Shown: piece by piece, positions 15,465-24,637 of the stretch
Numbering within the stretch: the stretch's first letter is position 1
Layout of the letters: each line of letters begins with the position of its first letter
Source of the DNA: a virus
DNA length: 40,050 nucleotides
Virus record (IMG/VR): IMGVR_UViG_3300031167_000010
Coordinates: 1 to 40,050 of that record
Strand: one strand, 5' to 3'
The notes under the pieces: model-generated
The model's input: the letters and a program-made list of their open reading frames with translations, nothing else
What the model was told of the DNA's origin: nothing
Databases searched by the model: none
Program-made: the position numbers and the translations under genes

Positions 15465-17184
15465 CTATTAATATTGTTTTTGTGTTAAACCCTTCATCTG
15501 AAAGGATTGCATAAGTTATTTCGGCAGTTTTTGATTCGTTAATCCATTCAAAGGTAAGAATTTCTAGTGATATTCCGTTTTGGTCTGTAACAAAATTATT
15601 TTCCAATAGTGTTAAAAACTGTTGAGTAGAAAATGCTATTGTTTCATTATAAATTCTTTTAAAATTCTGTTTTACTTGATTTATAACGTGGTAATTATTG
15701 TATAATGCATTTGCTCCGATTATACCTCTATAATTTACAGGTTGCTTCCCTCCTGTTTGGTAAATTAGTTTTGTTTTCGTGAAAAATGCTTGTCCAACCA
15801 TCATTACTCCAACTCTTCCTTTTACTTTTGCTTCTAGTGATGCGTTCCCACCAATAAAATTTATTAAATTGTCTGCTCTTTTTACGAATGGAATACAGGC
15901 TTCTTCTACATAAGAAAGTTCATCTTTTCTTGTGCCAAACGAAAACGGAATTGGAATGTCAACTAAACCTTTTATAGAAACCAAATCTAAATTTGAATAT
16001 GAAACCGGTTCTGTAGAATATTCGCAATCTGTATCATTTAAAATGTTCATAGTGTGCCAATCTGAAATGTCATATTGGTAGTGCATATAATATCTTTTCC
16101 AAGAATCTGCTAAATTAAAACTCCATTGATTTTCTCTATTACTTTGTAAATTTAAAGTATTGTTTATCGTAACTCCACTATTCAGAACCCAATAATCTCT
16201 TCTTTCAAAAATTAAATTATTTCCTACTATTCTGAATTTAGCATTAAACATCATTTCTAATGCATCAACCAACCTTCCAAAAGTATTGACAGAATCTCGT
16301 GCCGTTGGATAACCCTTATTGAAATAACCTGTAGTTAATGTGAATAATTTTGTCAATATATTTTCTTTATCCTTTTTTAATGGAACACCAACTATTGCTA
16401 ATTCAGACATATTTTGAATAATACTACTTTGAAAAGTTAAACCAAATTTAGCACTACTTTTTTTCATTAATTCTAAAACTGTTACTCCTTTAAATTTTCT
16501 AATTGGTGGGAATATCAATTCTATTATTTGTTTAGTCATATCAATTAAAGCAACAATTAAAGCAATTACATAAATAACCCTAGCAATTCCTAACAAAACT
16601 GCTCCAATTATTGCTCCGGTATTGTATGAAGGTGGAATGCCTATATTTGGAACTGTTGCTCTAGTTATTTCATCAATGCTTTTTGCTATATCTCTTATTC
16701 CTTCAATTAATGCTTTTGTGAGAGTATATGTCGTAATTAATAACATTATCAAAACTTCCATTTGATTATCCTTCACTATTAGATACGGAACATCTATTAA
16801 CGAAAATGGAGTTTCTTTATTTACCAATTCAAATGATGTTCCATTTGCTTGTTGCTTGAACCAATCTATCGCCTTCCTTCTTTTAATAGTTACCTCAATA
16901 GAAGAATCTCCTTTTCCACTCATTATTGGATTTTCAGTCAAATCAATATAATAATCTAAAGAAAAAGTTCCTACCATAAATGTATATGGTATTCCTTCAA
17001 ATACTCCAAATTGAGAAACGTGGTCTAAAACTAATTTTTTAGCTAAATTATCTAAAATTATAGAATCAGTATTCAATTCAGCTTCTTTAGTTTCTCCACT
17101 CCAATCTAGTTTTAAACCTATATCATCTCCGTTTTTAGGCCTAATTTCAATCCCATTAATAAAATGTCTACTTTCTAAGTTCAT
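15457..17184 (-). CDS. tail hub-like protein with internal hydrophobic segments
   Basis: A 575-residue protein directly after the tape measure (4-base overlap), the place of the distal tail or hub protein in siphoviruses. The first 130 residues look like a beta domain with DWSGETKEAELNTDSI. Residues about 140-230 are unusual for a virion protein: two or three hydrophobic stretches (VLIMLLITTYTLTKALI, GAIIGAVLLGIARVIYVIALIVALI). The rest is alpha/beta (TVLELMKKSSAKFGLTF, KRYYMHYQYDISDWH). The hydrophobic part could insert into the host membrane at DNA entry. Hub identity is inferred from position. Confidence 0.6.
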   Translation of the reverse strand: MNLESRHFINGIEIRPKNGDDIGLKLDWSGETKEAELNTDSIILDNLAKKLVLDHVSQFGVFEGIPYTFMVGTFSLDYYIDLTENPIMSGKGDSSIEVTIKRRKAIDWFKQQANGTSFELVNKETPFSLIDVPYLIVKDNQMEVLIMLLITTYTLTKALIEGIRDIAKSIDEITRATVPNIGIPPSYNTGAIIGAVLLGIARVIYVIALIVALIDMTKQIIELIFPPIRKFKGVTVLELMKKSSAKFGLTFQSSIIQNMSELAIVGVPLKKDKENILTKLFTLTTGYFNKGYPTARDSVNTFGRLVDALEMMFNAKFRIVGNNLIFERRDYWVLNSGVTINNTLNLQSNRENQWSFNLADSWKRYYMHYQYDISDWHTMNILNDTDCEYSTEPVSYSNLDLVSIKGLVDIPIPFSFGTRKDELSYVEEACIPFVKRADNLINFIGGNASLEAKVKGRVGVMMVGQAFFTKTKLIYQTGGKQPVNYRGIIGANALYNNYHVINQVKQNFKRIYNETIAFSTQQFLTLLENNFVTDQNGISLEILTFEWINESKTAEITYAILSDEGFNTKTILIDG

Positions 17185-20100
17185 ATCCTTACTTTATATG
17201 TGCTAATCGTTCTGTTTCCTGCCTTTTTACGGCTTTCCACGATACTCATAGCCGTTTGTGTTATTGCTCCCATTTCAACGCTTGTAACCTCCTTATTTAG
17301 AATGGTCTTATTTACTGCATCTAATTTATTTCCAACATTTAATAATTCTTCAACAACTAATTGAGATTCCCAACTGTTTCCAACTTGACTATTATTTGAT
17401 AAATTGCCAAATCTGTTTTGTTCTACAATGTTTGCGACTTGGTCGTTTGTATAATTACCGATTTTATTGTTTTGTTTGGCCGTTAAAACACGTTCATTAT
17501 TATGAAGTAAAGCAATTCTACCTCCATTTGAATCTAATCCGTTTGAAACTGTTCCTGTATCTTCAGTTCCTTCATAAAAACTACCTATTCCGGATATAAA
17601 TTGGTCTAACACTTCTTTACTAGCAATAGCATTTCCTAATGCTTCCCCACTTGGTTGACCTGCATCAATATTTGCAATATAAGATTTAAGAACTGCCGAC
17701 ACCATCAATATCTGTTGCTTACGTTTTTCTTCTTGTTCTTTTTTCATTTCTGCTTCAGCAATTAACCTGTTCTCTTCAGCTAATGAATCTTTAGCTTCTA
17801 TGTTACCATTTATTGCTAATTGCTTTAAAAAATCGGCTTGTTTTTGATGAGCAGACATTTCTTCATTTAATTTAGCAATTCTTTCATCTGCTTTTTTAAT
17901 AAATAAATCTGTCATTGCAGAAATTGAATCCTGTCTTAATTTAGCCATTGTTTTATCTCCTTCTATTTCTTTTTTTATTTCATCTTGTACTTTTTCTTCA
18001 TCTCTTTTTCTTTTTTTATTTTCTAAAGCAATCTCCATTTCTGTAATTTCTTCAGCCATTTCCGGATATAATTTTTTGTACTCTGCTATTTTTTCTTTTA
18101 ATTGTTCTATTTGAAAATCTAACATTCGTTCCTCAATTTCTTCTTGTGAAGCATTACTTTTTAATAATGTTAAAAGTTTTTCATTTTCCAACCTAGTATA
18201 TTCATCATTCATTCGGTTTCTAGCTTCCAAATTATGCTTTTCTACTCTTTTTTCTTCTCCTATTCTTATATCAGAAATAGCTTTTTCTGATTTAGTTATT
18301 ATTTCTAATTTTTTCTCTTCGGATAAACCTGTTACACTAACATCAAATTCTGCTTTCTTTTTTATCAATTTTATTTTTTCTTCATCAATCTCTTTTTTTA
18401 GATTTTCAATTTCTTCATAGTTTTCATAAATATCAGCAACCTTATTCAACTCAATTTGTTTTTCTGTAATGCTATTTTTTATAATTGATAAAACATTATT
18501 CTGTCTTAACTTTTCTCTTTTTTCTTCATATTTTTTAAGAATATTTCCTTTTTCAACTTGAAGTAAATCTAATTGAATTTTTTCCCATTCTATAAATTCT
18601 TTTTCATTTGTTTTTTTCTTTTTAGTATCTTCAATTAATCTTTGGAATTTTAAATCTGTAGCTTTTATTTCTCTGTTTTCAGCTTCAGCCATTAATTTCA
18701 CTTTACCATCTTCAATCTTACGAAGTAAACTCGTTATTTCTTCTTTATCATTATCCGGTTCATCTTTATCTCCACCTCCATCTTCATCTATTTTGTGTTG
18801 GATAACCAAAGCCTTTTCAGCTAGTATTTTTAATTCTTTATTTGCTTTATCTATAATACTTTTATAATGAGATATGTCTTTTGCTAAATCTAAATCTCCC
18901 ACAACAGTACCTCTTCCTCTTCCTGTATGATTAGCAATTTTAGTTATTCGGTCTTGAATTGCTTGTAACTTTTCTTCAGCATCTAAAACAGTATTCACTA
19001 AATCCGTAATTTCAGCATCTTTTCTTTTTAATGCTATTTTTGTTTTCTGTTTTGCAATATAATCTCCTATTGATACATTTAATTGGTCTTGGAATTTCTT
19101 TTCATCTTTTATGTTTTGAATCGTTGTCCCATACTTATCATTAATTTTTTTAATTAATTTTATTCTTTCTTTTGAACCGGCATTTGTTAAAGATAATTGA
19201 GTAGTTAATGAAATGAATCCGGCCGTTTTATCAGCTAAAGATTTAGTGTCGGCATCTTGTTCTTCTTTAAGTTTTTTATTTGTTTCAGCCATCTTTTCAG
19301 TTGCTTTTTCGGCATCTGTCATTTCATCTGAAAATAACTTTAACGCTATGATAACACCTGCTAAAATAGAAGCTAACAATATAAATGGATTGGCTTTCAT
19401 TGCCAAATTTAAAAGTTTCCACGCTTTAGCCGTTTTATCTATTAATGAATACATTCCAAAAACAGTTGCTAAAACAGTAAATCCTTTTACCAAAATCTCT
19501 AAATTATCTGCCAAAAATACTATTGCATCTTTTAACATTCCGAAAGTTCCTGTTCCTTCTTCAAATTTTAAAACCAAACCTTCCCACGCTGATTGAAGTA
19601 ATTTAATAGCACCACCTAAAGTATCTCTTTGAGTATCTGCCATCTTTTGTGATGCTCCATCGGCATCTAATAATTTAGTCGTTAAACCATCAATAGCATT
19701 TTCATTGTTTGCCAAAATAACCCCTATTGTTGCACCTCTAGTTCCAAACAAATCCATTGACGTTGCAGTTTGGTCTGTAGAGTTTTTAACTTTGTCCATT
19801 GCTTCTGCAAATGTCAAACCGTGCTTATTTGCCTGTAAGAACATATTTCTTAAACCTGTTCCGGCCGTACCTGCATCAAGACCTCTATCTGTTAAAGTTC
19901 CCAACATTGCAGTCGTTCTTTCTAAACTAACTTCAGCCAAATTTGCCACAGGAGCAACGGTTGACATCGCTTGTGAAAATTTAGACATATCTAAAGATGA
20001 TGATGTAAAAGATTTAGCCATCACATCAGTAACTCTTTTCGTTTCTGAAACATCTAAATTAAAACCTCTCATAGTTGCACCTACTACAGATGCAGTTTCT

Positions 20101-20981
20101 CCCAATTCCGAACCTGTTGCTTCAGCCAATGCTAAAGTTGCAGTTGTCATTCCTTCAATATCCCCTTCAGAAAAACCTAATTTTGCTAGTTCTAAATGTA
20201 AAGATGCAACTTGTGAAGCCGTGAAAGTTGTTGTTGAACCTAATAACTTTGCTTGATTTGTTAATGCTTCCATTTCATCTGTACTTTTTCCCAATACAGA
20301 AGCCAAATTTGCTTGTGATTGGTCAAAATCTTTAACGATATTAAAAGCACCTTTAAGCAAAGTGAAAACTCCTAAACTTATCCCTAAATTTTCTAATGTA
20401 TTCCTTAATTTATTAACAGCAACTCCATAATTCCCTACATTTAATCTTTGTTTCTTCATAGCGTCTCCACTATCCTTAATTCTTGAATTATTTTTATCTA
20501 ATTGAGCGTTAATTTTTTTTAATGATGAAATTCCTTTTTTAGTATCTAAATTTAATTTCGCTCTTTCGGCTCTTAGTTTTCTATTTGATAAAGCTAATTT
20601 CTGAAGTGTACCAAGATTTTTTTGTTGCGTTCTGCTAAGTTTTGCCTGTGATTCTATTGTTGTTTTTATAGCTTTGTTTTCATCTCTTTGAAGTTGAGAT
20701 AATTTAGCTTTGTGATGTAATAATTGTTTATCAATTTGAAGTTTTGCTTTTGAATTAGCATTTGATTTTCTTTGCAATTCATTAAAATCCTTCATTCCTT
20801 TTGTAGTCTTAGGATTAGATTTTGGTAAATCTTTTTTAATATTTGTTGCGTTTGTTTTTAAGGCTTTCACGGATTTAGTAAGTAAGTCAATTTGAATTTT
20901 GGCTTCTTTTGCTCCATCTGTTACATTTGCGAATATATCTTTTGGTGCTATATCTGATTTATTAATTTTTTTACTAGCCAT
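17181..20981 (-). CDS. tail tape measure protein
   Basis: A 1266-residue protein that sets tail length and is ejected ahead of the DNA. Residues about 1-190 are Lys-rich coiled coil. Residues about 210-470 match the TP901-type tape-measure core: LASVLGKSTDEMEALTNQAK, LGSTTTFTASQVASLHLELA, MRGFNLDVSETKRVTDVMAK, GTAGTGLRNMFLQANKHG. A hydrophobic region at about 495-550 (VLATVFGMYSLI, FILLASILAGVIIALKLF) may cross the host inner membrane. A long Glu/Lys coiled coil spans about 570-1090. The C-terminal 170 residues hold a Gly/Asn-rich part with LHNNERVLTAKQNNKIG, common near tape-measure ends. At about 0.15 nm per residue the tail would be near 190 nm, an estimate only. Confidence 0.93.
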   Translation of the reverse strand: MASKKINKSDIAPKDIFANVTDGAKEAKIQIDLLTKSVKALKTNATNIKKDLPKSNPKTTKGMKDFNELQRKSNANSKAKLQIDKQLLHHKAKLSQLQRDENKAIKTTIESQAKLSRTQQKNLGTLQKLALSNRKLRAERAKLNLDTKKGISSLKKINAQLDKNNSRIKDSGDAMKKQRLNVGNYGVAVNKLRNTLENLGISLGVFTLLKGAFNIVKDFDQSQANLASVLGKSTDEMEALTNQAKLLGSTTTFTASQVASLHLELAKLGFSEGDIEGMTTATLALAEATGSELGETASVVGATMRGFNLDVSETKRVTDVMAKSFTSSSLDMSKFSQAMSTVAPVANLAEVSLERTTAMLGTLTDRGLDAGTAGTGLRNMFLQANKHGLTFAEAMDKVKNSTDQTATSMDLFGTRGATIGVILANNENAIDGLTTKLLDADGASQKMADTQRDTLGGAIKLLQSAWEGLVLKFEEGTGTFGMLKDAIVFLADNLEILVKGFTVLATVFGMYSLIDKTAKAWKLLNLAMKANPFILLASILAGVIIALKLFSDEMTDAEKATEKMAETNKKLKEEQDADTKSLADKTAGFISLTTQLSLTNAGSKERIKLIKKINDKYGTTIQNIKDEKKFQDQLNVSIGDYIAKQKTKIALKRKDAEITDLVNTVLDAEEKLQAIQDRITKIANHTGRGRGTVVGDLDLAKDISHYKSIIDKANKELKILAEKALVIQHKIDEDGGGDKDEPDNDKEEITSLLRKIEDGKVKLMAEAENREIKATDLKFQRLIEDTKKKKTNEKEFIEWEKIQLDLLQVEKGNILKKYEEKREKLRQNNVLSIIKNSITEKQIELNKVADIYENYEEIENLKKEIDEEKIKLIKKKAEFDVSVTGLSEEKKLEIITKSEKAISDIRIGEEKRVEKHNLEARNRMNDEYTRLENEKLLTLLKSNASQEEIEERMLDFQIEQLKEKIAEYKKLYPEMAEEITEMEIALENKKRKRDEEKVQDEIKKEIEGDKTMAKLRQDSISAMTDLFIKKADERIAKLNEEMSAHQKQADFLKQLAINGNIEAKDSLAEENRLIAEAEMKKEQEEKRKQQILMVSAVLKSYIANIDAGQPSGEALGNAIASKEVLDQFISGIGSFYEGTEDTGTVSNGLDSNGGRIALLHNNERVLTAKQNNKIGNYTNDQVANIVEQNRFGNLSNNSQVGNSWESQLVVEELLNVGNKLDAVNKTILNKEVTSVEMGAITQTAMSIVESRKKAGNRTISTYKVRI

Positions 20982-21049
20982 ATCTTTTCTTTTCTTATTT
21001 TATCTTTATCTTAATCTTATCTAGTTGTTGAAGGGTGGTTTAAACCTTG

Positions 21050-21514
21050 CTATTTGTTTGCTTTAACCCTTGCTTCTTGCTCCCTTTCAAATTCTCTTAC
21101 TATTTTGTAAAATTTATTTGCCGTAATTTCTTTTTCATTTATTCTAAACCCCAACCATTTTTCTAAATGAATAATTAAACCATCTAAATCTCCACCGTTT
21201 TCATTTTTTAATAAACTTTCTATTTCTAATTTTAACCTATTAAGTTCATTTAATAAAAATCTATCTCCACCAATAACAAAATCGCATTGAAGATTTGCTA
21301 TTTTTCTTTGGATTTCAAGAATTTCAGATTGTTTTTTATCTATCCCAAATTCATTTATATAGCTATCATTTATCCTTTCTTGTGCTTTTATATCTTCTTC
21401 TTTACTTCCTGTCTTAATATTCTTTCTAGTGAATTCTAAATTACCTGCTTGGACTTCCCACCAATTAAACAGAATTATATCTTTTATACTATTGTAATAA
21501 TTTTTCTCTGACAT
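21050..21514 (-). CDS. putative tail assembly chaperone
   Basis: A 154-residue, mostly helical protein directly before the tape measure gene, where siphoviruses place tail assembly chaperones. It has coiled-coil-like helices (ILEIQRKIANLQCDF, LLNELNRLKLEIESLL) and a C-terminal LEKWLGFRINEKEITANKFYKIVREFE. Its start overlaps the preceding 147-residue gene by 26 bases in a different frame, reminiscent of G/GT gene pairs. However, I see no convincing slippery heptamer, and it has its own ATG. Assignment by position only. Confidence 0.45.
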   Translation of the reverse strand: MSEKNYYNSIKDIILFNWWEVQAGNLEFTRKNIKTGSKEEDIKAQERINDSYINEFGIDKKQSEILEIQRKIANLQCDFVIGGDRFLLNELNRLKLEIESLLKNENGGDLDGLIIHLEKWLGFRINEKEITANKFYKIVREFEREQEARVKANK

Positions 21515-21932
21515 ATTTATTGTAGTTTTCTTCTAAATAATCGTATAAAAATAATTTGTTTTCTTCTGTTAATCCTAAAATATCTAAACCGAAACTTTCT
21601 GTTAAAGGTATGTCATATTTACTAGAATCATCAGCTTTTATGATAAATCCTGTTGCCGTAACTTTTACTTTAAATGATTTATAAAAATCTCCGGTATCTT
21701 TTAAAGTTATATTTGAGGTTTTTTGCCCCTTCATACTTTTTCTAGCTACAGTATATGAAGAATAATCTCCTAAAGTTTCGCTTAAAGAATCTATTCCATC
21801 TTCATATAGTTGGTCTTGGGTGTTTAACCTTATAATTTCATCTTTTAATTCTTCATCAATGACAAAAAACCACGCTTCTTTCTCGTTTAAAGTTTTTACT
21901 TTTCTTAAAATGTCATCAATTACTCCCCACAT
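21489..21932 (-). CDS. minor tail protein or tail-assembly protein
   Basis: A 147-residue protein between the tail tube genes and the chaperone-like gene. It contains a beta segment with FYKSFKVKVTATGFIIKADDSSKYDIPL, similar in pattern to HK97 gp10-like connector or tail proteins (LxxTGxLxxSIxxxxxxxG). It ends in a helix with FLYDYLEENYNKYVREKL. It begins just after the terminator-like hairpin at 21945-21977. Family not certain; a structural role is supported by context. Confidence 0.45.
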   Translation of the reverse strand: MWGVIDDILRKVKTLNEKEAWFFVIDEELKDEIIRLNTQDQLYEDGIDSLSETLGDYSSYTVARKSMKGQKTSNITLKDTGDFYKSFKVKVTATGFIIKADDSSKYDIPLTESFGLDILGLTEENKLFLYDYLEENYNKYVREKLLQ

Positions 21933-21942
21933 AATTTCTTAA

Positions 21943-21977
21943 AAAAGAAAAGGGATTCGTCATAAACAAATCCCTTT
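21943..21977 (-). terminator. hairpin terminator after the 66-residue gene
   Basis: On the minus strand a 9-bp perfect stem (AAAGGGATT / AATCCCTTT; arms 21969-21977 and 21949-21957) with an 11-base loop is followed by a run of T interrupted by one C (21948-21941). A second 9-bp inverted repeat (AATTGATTA / TAATCAATT, 21987-22009) overlaps the stop of the gene just upstream. It lies inside the tail operon, so it probably attenuates: more of the tail tube protein upstream than of the tape measure downstream. Confidence 0.6.
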
Positions 21978-21999
21978 CCAATAAATAATTGATTAATTT

Positions 22000-22200
22000 T
22001 TAATCAATTTTTGTACTCTTTTTTTTAGGCTTCTTTGAAGAATCATATTTCGGTACGCTAAATCCGTTTGCTTGTTTCCAAGCGTTACGAATTTGGTTTA
22101 CTTTATGACCTCCTTTTAAATCCTTTACTGCTTGGTTTTCAGTTACGCTTTTCAACCAATCAGCATTGAATCTATCTTCGCCCAAATACATAATTTCCAT
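22000..22200 (-). CDS. small basic protein between tail genes, 66 aa
   Basis: A 66-residue basic protein with a Lys-rich tail (SSKKPKKKSTKID), 4 bases after the tail tube gene. The middle (LKGGHKVNQIRNAWKQANGF) is helical. It is similar in size and tail composition to the 76-residue protein next to the capsid gene. Possibly a minor virion protein. No recognised family. Its stop lies in an inverted repeat, followed by a terminator-like hairpin. Confidence 0.5.
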   Translation of the reverse strand: MEIMYLGEDRFNADWLKSVTENQAVKDLKGGHKVNQIRNAWKQANGFSVPKYDSSKKPKKKSTKID

Positions 22201-22204
22201 TATG

Positions 22205-23143
22205 CTATAATCCTACAAAAGTACCATTCGCTATATCGTAACCTGTAGCATCTGAAACGGTAATTTTATAATTTTCTCCGGCCGTTGTTGCAGAAGTTGT
22301 TATCGTATAAGTTCCATTTGGATTTTCAACTGAACCTGTAGATATATCCCCTGCAGGATTGTCTGTATTTTCAACTGTAATGTTAACCCAAGATAAACCA
22401 ACAATATGCTCTCTAGCACCTGCCGAGCCGAAACCTGTTACAACTTCTGTCTTTACTGTTGTAGAACTTAATGGAGTAACTATTTGATTTCCACTAATAT
22501 TTCCTCTTAAAGTATTTGCAGAATATCCTAATTCCTCTGAAGTAATTGCATAAGAATTTTCCTCACATTCTGAATTATTCAAATCCCAAGAAATCATTGC
22601 TTTTTGAGTTGTTGTATCAGAAGCGTATTCTTTGTATGAATCATAAGTTTCAGTCGCCATTTCATAACCTCTGATTACTGTATCTAACTCATTATCTTTA
22701 ATTCCCCAAATTGAACCACCTACATCAGTAAGATAAAAATCAACATCAGAACAACCTATTTTCTTTAATTCTCTAAGCATTTGATGAACTGCATCTTTGC
22801 CCCAAGTTTCAAATTTGAATGTTCTTACTCCACCAACTCCTGCAATTTTGTACTTTCTTGTACTTGGTGCAGTTTCATAAACAGTTTCCGTTCTTTCAAA
22901 AGTAATGTTTTCACATCTTGGAAAAGGGTAAATTCTGCTTAATAATTGAGTAGAAGTTGCTATCAAATCTTTAATATCTGCCCCTAAAGTTGCAGAAGCT
23001 AAATCAATAGTATTTCTAGTTCCATTTTCTTTGTATCTAGGTACAATGATTGGAAAGGCTAATGCCTTCATTTCTATAACGCAATCCGGTCTACCTAAAT
23101 TCGGCATCGTTGGATTACCACACGAACATATATTTTGTCCCAT
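22205..23143 (-). CDS. putative major tail (tube) protein with C-terminal Ig-like domain
   Basis: A 312-residue, beta-rich protein. The N-terminal 200 residues include FERTETVYETAPSTRKYKI and ISWDLNNSECEENSY. The last about 75 residues (VGLSWVNITVENTDNPAG to VSDATGYDIANG) look like an Ig-like or Big-type beta-sandwich as found on tail tube proteins. Position supports it: after head-tail joining genes and before chaperone and tape-measure genes. There is a Cys pair at the start (CSCGNP) and a C-terminal TTSATTAGENYKITVSDATG stretch typical of such domains. Identity is inferred from order and fold. Confidence 0.6.
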   Translation of the reverse strand: MGQNICSCGNPTMPNLGRPDCVIEMKALAFPIIVPRYKENGTRNTIDLASATLGADIKDLIATSTQLLSRIYPFPRCENITFERTETVYETAPSTRKYKIAGVGGVRTFKFETWGKDAVHQMLRELKKIGCSDVDFYLTDVGGSIWGIKDNELDTVIRGYEMATETYDSYKEYASDTTTQKAMISWDLNNSECEENSYAITSEELGYSANTLRGNISGNQIVTPLSSTTVKTEVVTGFGSAGAREHIVGLSWVNITVENTDNPAGDISTGSVENPNGTYTITTSATTAGENYKITVSDATGYDIANGTFVGL

Positions 23144-23172
23144 TTTTTTTAATTTTTAATATTAATTAATAC

Positions 23173-23865
23173 TTATTTTTTACAACATATTGAATTATCA
23201 TACATTTCTAAGGTTATTGATAAATCTATTCCACTCAAATCTTCCTTTATGATTGTTCTATCACTTCCTTTATTGGTTATTTCTACCCCAAATCTAGGTC
23301 TTGGTCGTCTTGTAAATCCATTCAATCTTTTAAATGAATAATTATCCTCTATCACTTTTATAAACGAGTTAGAAAGGTTTTCCATTGGCTTAATAACCAA
23401 ATCATTATGCTTGTCGTTCGTCCAAGTTGGAGTATTTGCCCAATCCATAAAAAATATCCTTGCCGTGTAACTTGCTACAAGTGATGAATCTAAAGGTAGG
23501 TTATCCATTTCATAAGAAACAAGTAACCAAATAAACGGTGTCTTGCTCATTGTTCTTTGATTAACTACCAAATATTCATTGTTTGTGCTTGATGGTGTTC
23601 CGTGTAAGAATAAAATACTAGGAGCAACAACAATTTCACTATCAAACGGCTCTGCTTGATTATACGGTTCTACATCAATCCACTCATTGAATGAAAAATC
23701 AGTTACCTTATATTCAAGTCCTGCTCCATCTTTTACAATTTTTCCAATAGTAATGTGCATTGTATTACATAGGTAAATTCTATTACCTACAAAGGATTGA
23801 ACAGATATATTCAAATCTATACCATTAACAATCTCTTTTACTATGTCAACCAAATTATTATTCAT
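23173..23865 (-). CDS. putative head-tail joining / tail completion protein
   Basis: A 230-residue protein between the connector-like gene and the major tail protein. Its start codon lies one base after the stop of the connector gene upstream. Beta-rich, with aromatic positions such as PFIWLLVSYEMDNLPL and ARIFFMDWANTPTWTND, and a basic RRPRPRFGVEI stretch near the C-terminus. Tail terminator proteins that cap the tail at the neck occupy this position. The sequence alone does not show the family. Confidence 0.45.
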   Translation of the reverse strand: MNNNLVDIVKEIVNGIDLNISVQSFVGNRIYLCNTMHITIGKIVKDGAGLEYKVTDFSFNEWIDVEPYNQAEPFDSEIVVAPSILFLHGTPSSTNNEYLVVNQRTMSKTPFIWLLVSYEMDNLPLDSSLVASYTARIFFMDWANTPTWTNDKHNDLVIKPMENLSNSFIKVIEDNYSFKRLNGFTRRPRPRFGVEITNKGSDRTIIKEDLSGIDLSITLEMYDNSICCKK

Positions 23866-24381
23866 CTAAATTGTACTTGCGAAACTTTGTTTAACTCCTT
23901 TATATTCCGGAAAATCTGTTTTATTAAAAATGCTCATATAATATTGGATTGTCTGAAAAGTGTCAATACCTTGATTATATCTTGATGTTATATCGTGCTG
24001 AATAGCACTTACTGATTGAGTGTTTTCTCCCAAAACTAATTCAAGTCCTACGGTAGAAACTCTACTAACTAAATCTCTAACAAATAGATAATAAACTATA
24101 TCTTTCAACATCTCTTTAATCCCTTCTGATTGAATCAAAACATAAGTGTTCTGAAACAAAAAAGAATTATAAACCTCTAAAAAACGAGCAGAAATTGGAA
24201 CTCCTGTTACGGAATCCCAATCTGCTACAAACAAATCATATAATTCTTTACCAAACAATCTTGGCAAGTATTCACTTTCAACTGAATCAATATATCTCCC
24301 TAAATCAATTTCTTGAACAGGATTTAACGCAATTTTAGTTCTACCGTACTCAAAATCATTTATGTTTAAAATCATACCCAT
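23866..24381 (-). CDS. putative head-tail connector (adaptor) protein
   Basis: A 171-residue helical protein downstream of the capsid and small basic protein genes. It resembles gp6-like adaptor proteins of Bacteroidota phages in its pattern: an N-terminal IDLGRYIDSVESEYLPRLFGKELYD, a long central helix, IVYYLFVRDLVSRVSTVG, then a C-terminal tail. Such proteins form a ring under the portal. The call rests on helical content, length and gene order; no catalytic motif is expected. Confidence 0.55.
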   Translation of the reverse strand: MGMILNINDFEYGRTKIALNPVQEIDLGRYIDSVESEYLPRLFGKELYDLFVADWDSVTGVPISARFLEVYNSFLFQNTYVLIQSEGIKEMLKDIVYYLFVRDLVSRVSTVGLELVLGENTQSVSAIQHDITSRYNQGIDTFQTIQYYMSIFNKTDFPEYKGVKQSFASTI

Positions 24382-24402
24382 ATCTTAACCTTTTTTTTGT
24401 AT

Positions 24403-24633
24403 TTACTTATATGCTACAACTTTGTGAGTAACACACGCTTTAGCAGTTGTTTCGTTCATCACGATAACATCTCCTTTTTTGTATGTTCCAAACTTGATTG
24501 CCTTAACGATTACTTCAACCGTTCCATCTTTAGACACTTTCGCTTTTTTCTTAGCAGGTGCTTTCTTAACCGTTGCCGATTTAGTACCTACTTCTTTAGC
24601 GATAATTGCCTTTTTTTCGTCTTTGTTTGCCAT
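24403..24633 (-). CDS. small Lys/Ala-rich protein next to the capsid gene
   Basis: I place the start at 24633 (MANKDEKKAIIAKEV), 4 bases after the capsid gene stop. An ATG further upstream would run inside the capsid gene. The 76-residue protein has a basic Ala/Lys-rich N-terminus (VKKAPAKKKAKV) and a C-terminal beta domain (GTVEVIVKAIKFGTYKKGDVIVM). That tail domain resembles small head fibre or decoration proteins and also KOW/SH3-like folds. A DNA- or capsid-binding accessory virion protein is plausible. Confidence 0.55.
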   Translation of the reverse strand: MANKDEKKAIIAKEVGTKSATVKKAPAKKKAKVSKDGTVEVIVKAIKFGTYKKGDVIVMNETTAKACVTHKVVAYK

Positions 24634-24637
24634 ATCC

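Noticed and set aside
19705-20256. 183-codon open frame on the plus strand
   Set aside because: It is the antisense of the tape measure gene's conserved core. Its protein is low in sense (Val/Ala/Pro repeats such as NVKPCLFACKN), with no start context. All supported genes are on the other strand.
20982-21049. GGTTTAAACC palindrome between tape measure and chaperone-like genes
   Set aside because: It is a single 10-bp AT-centred palindrome without T run, repeat copies or promoter boxes. Nothing supports a function.
21489-21514. Programmed frameshift between two tail genes
   Set aside because: The overlap and position fit a G/GT pair, but the second gene has its own ATG, the frame relation is +1, and no clear slippery heptamer is seen.
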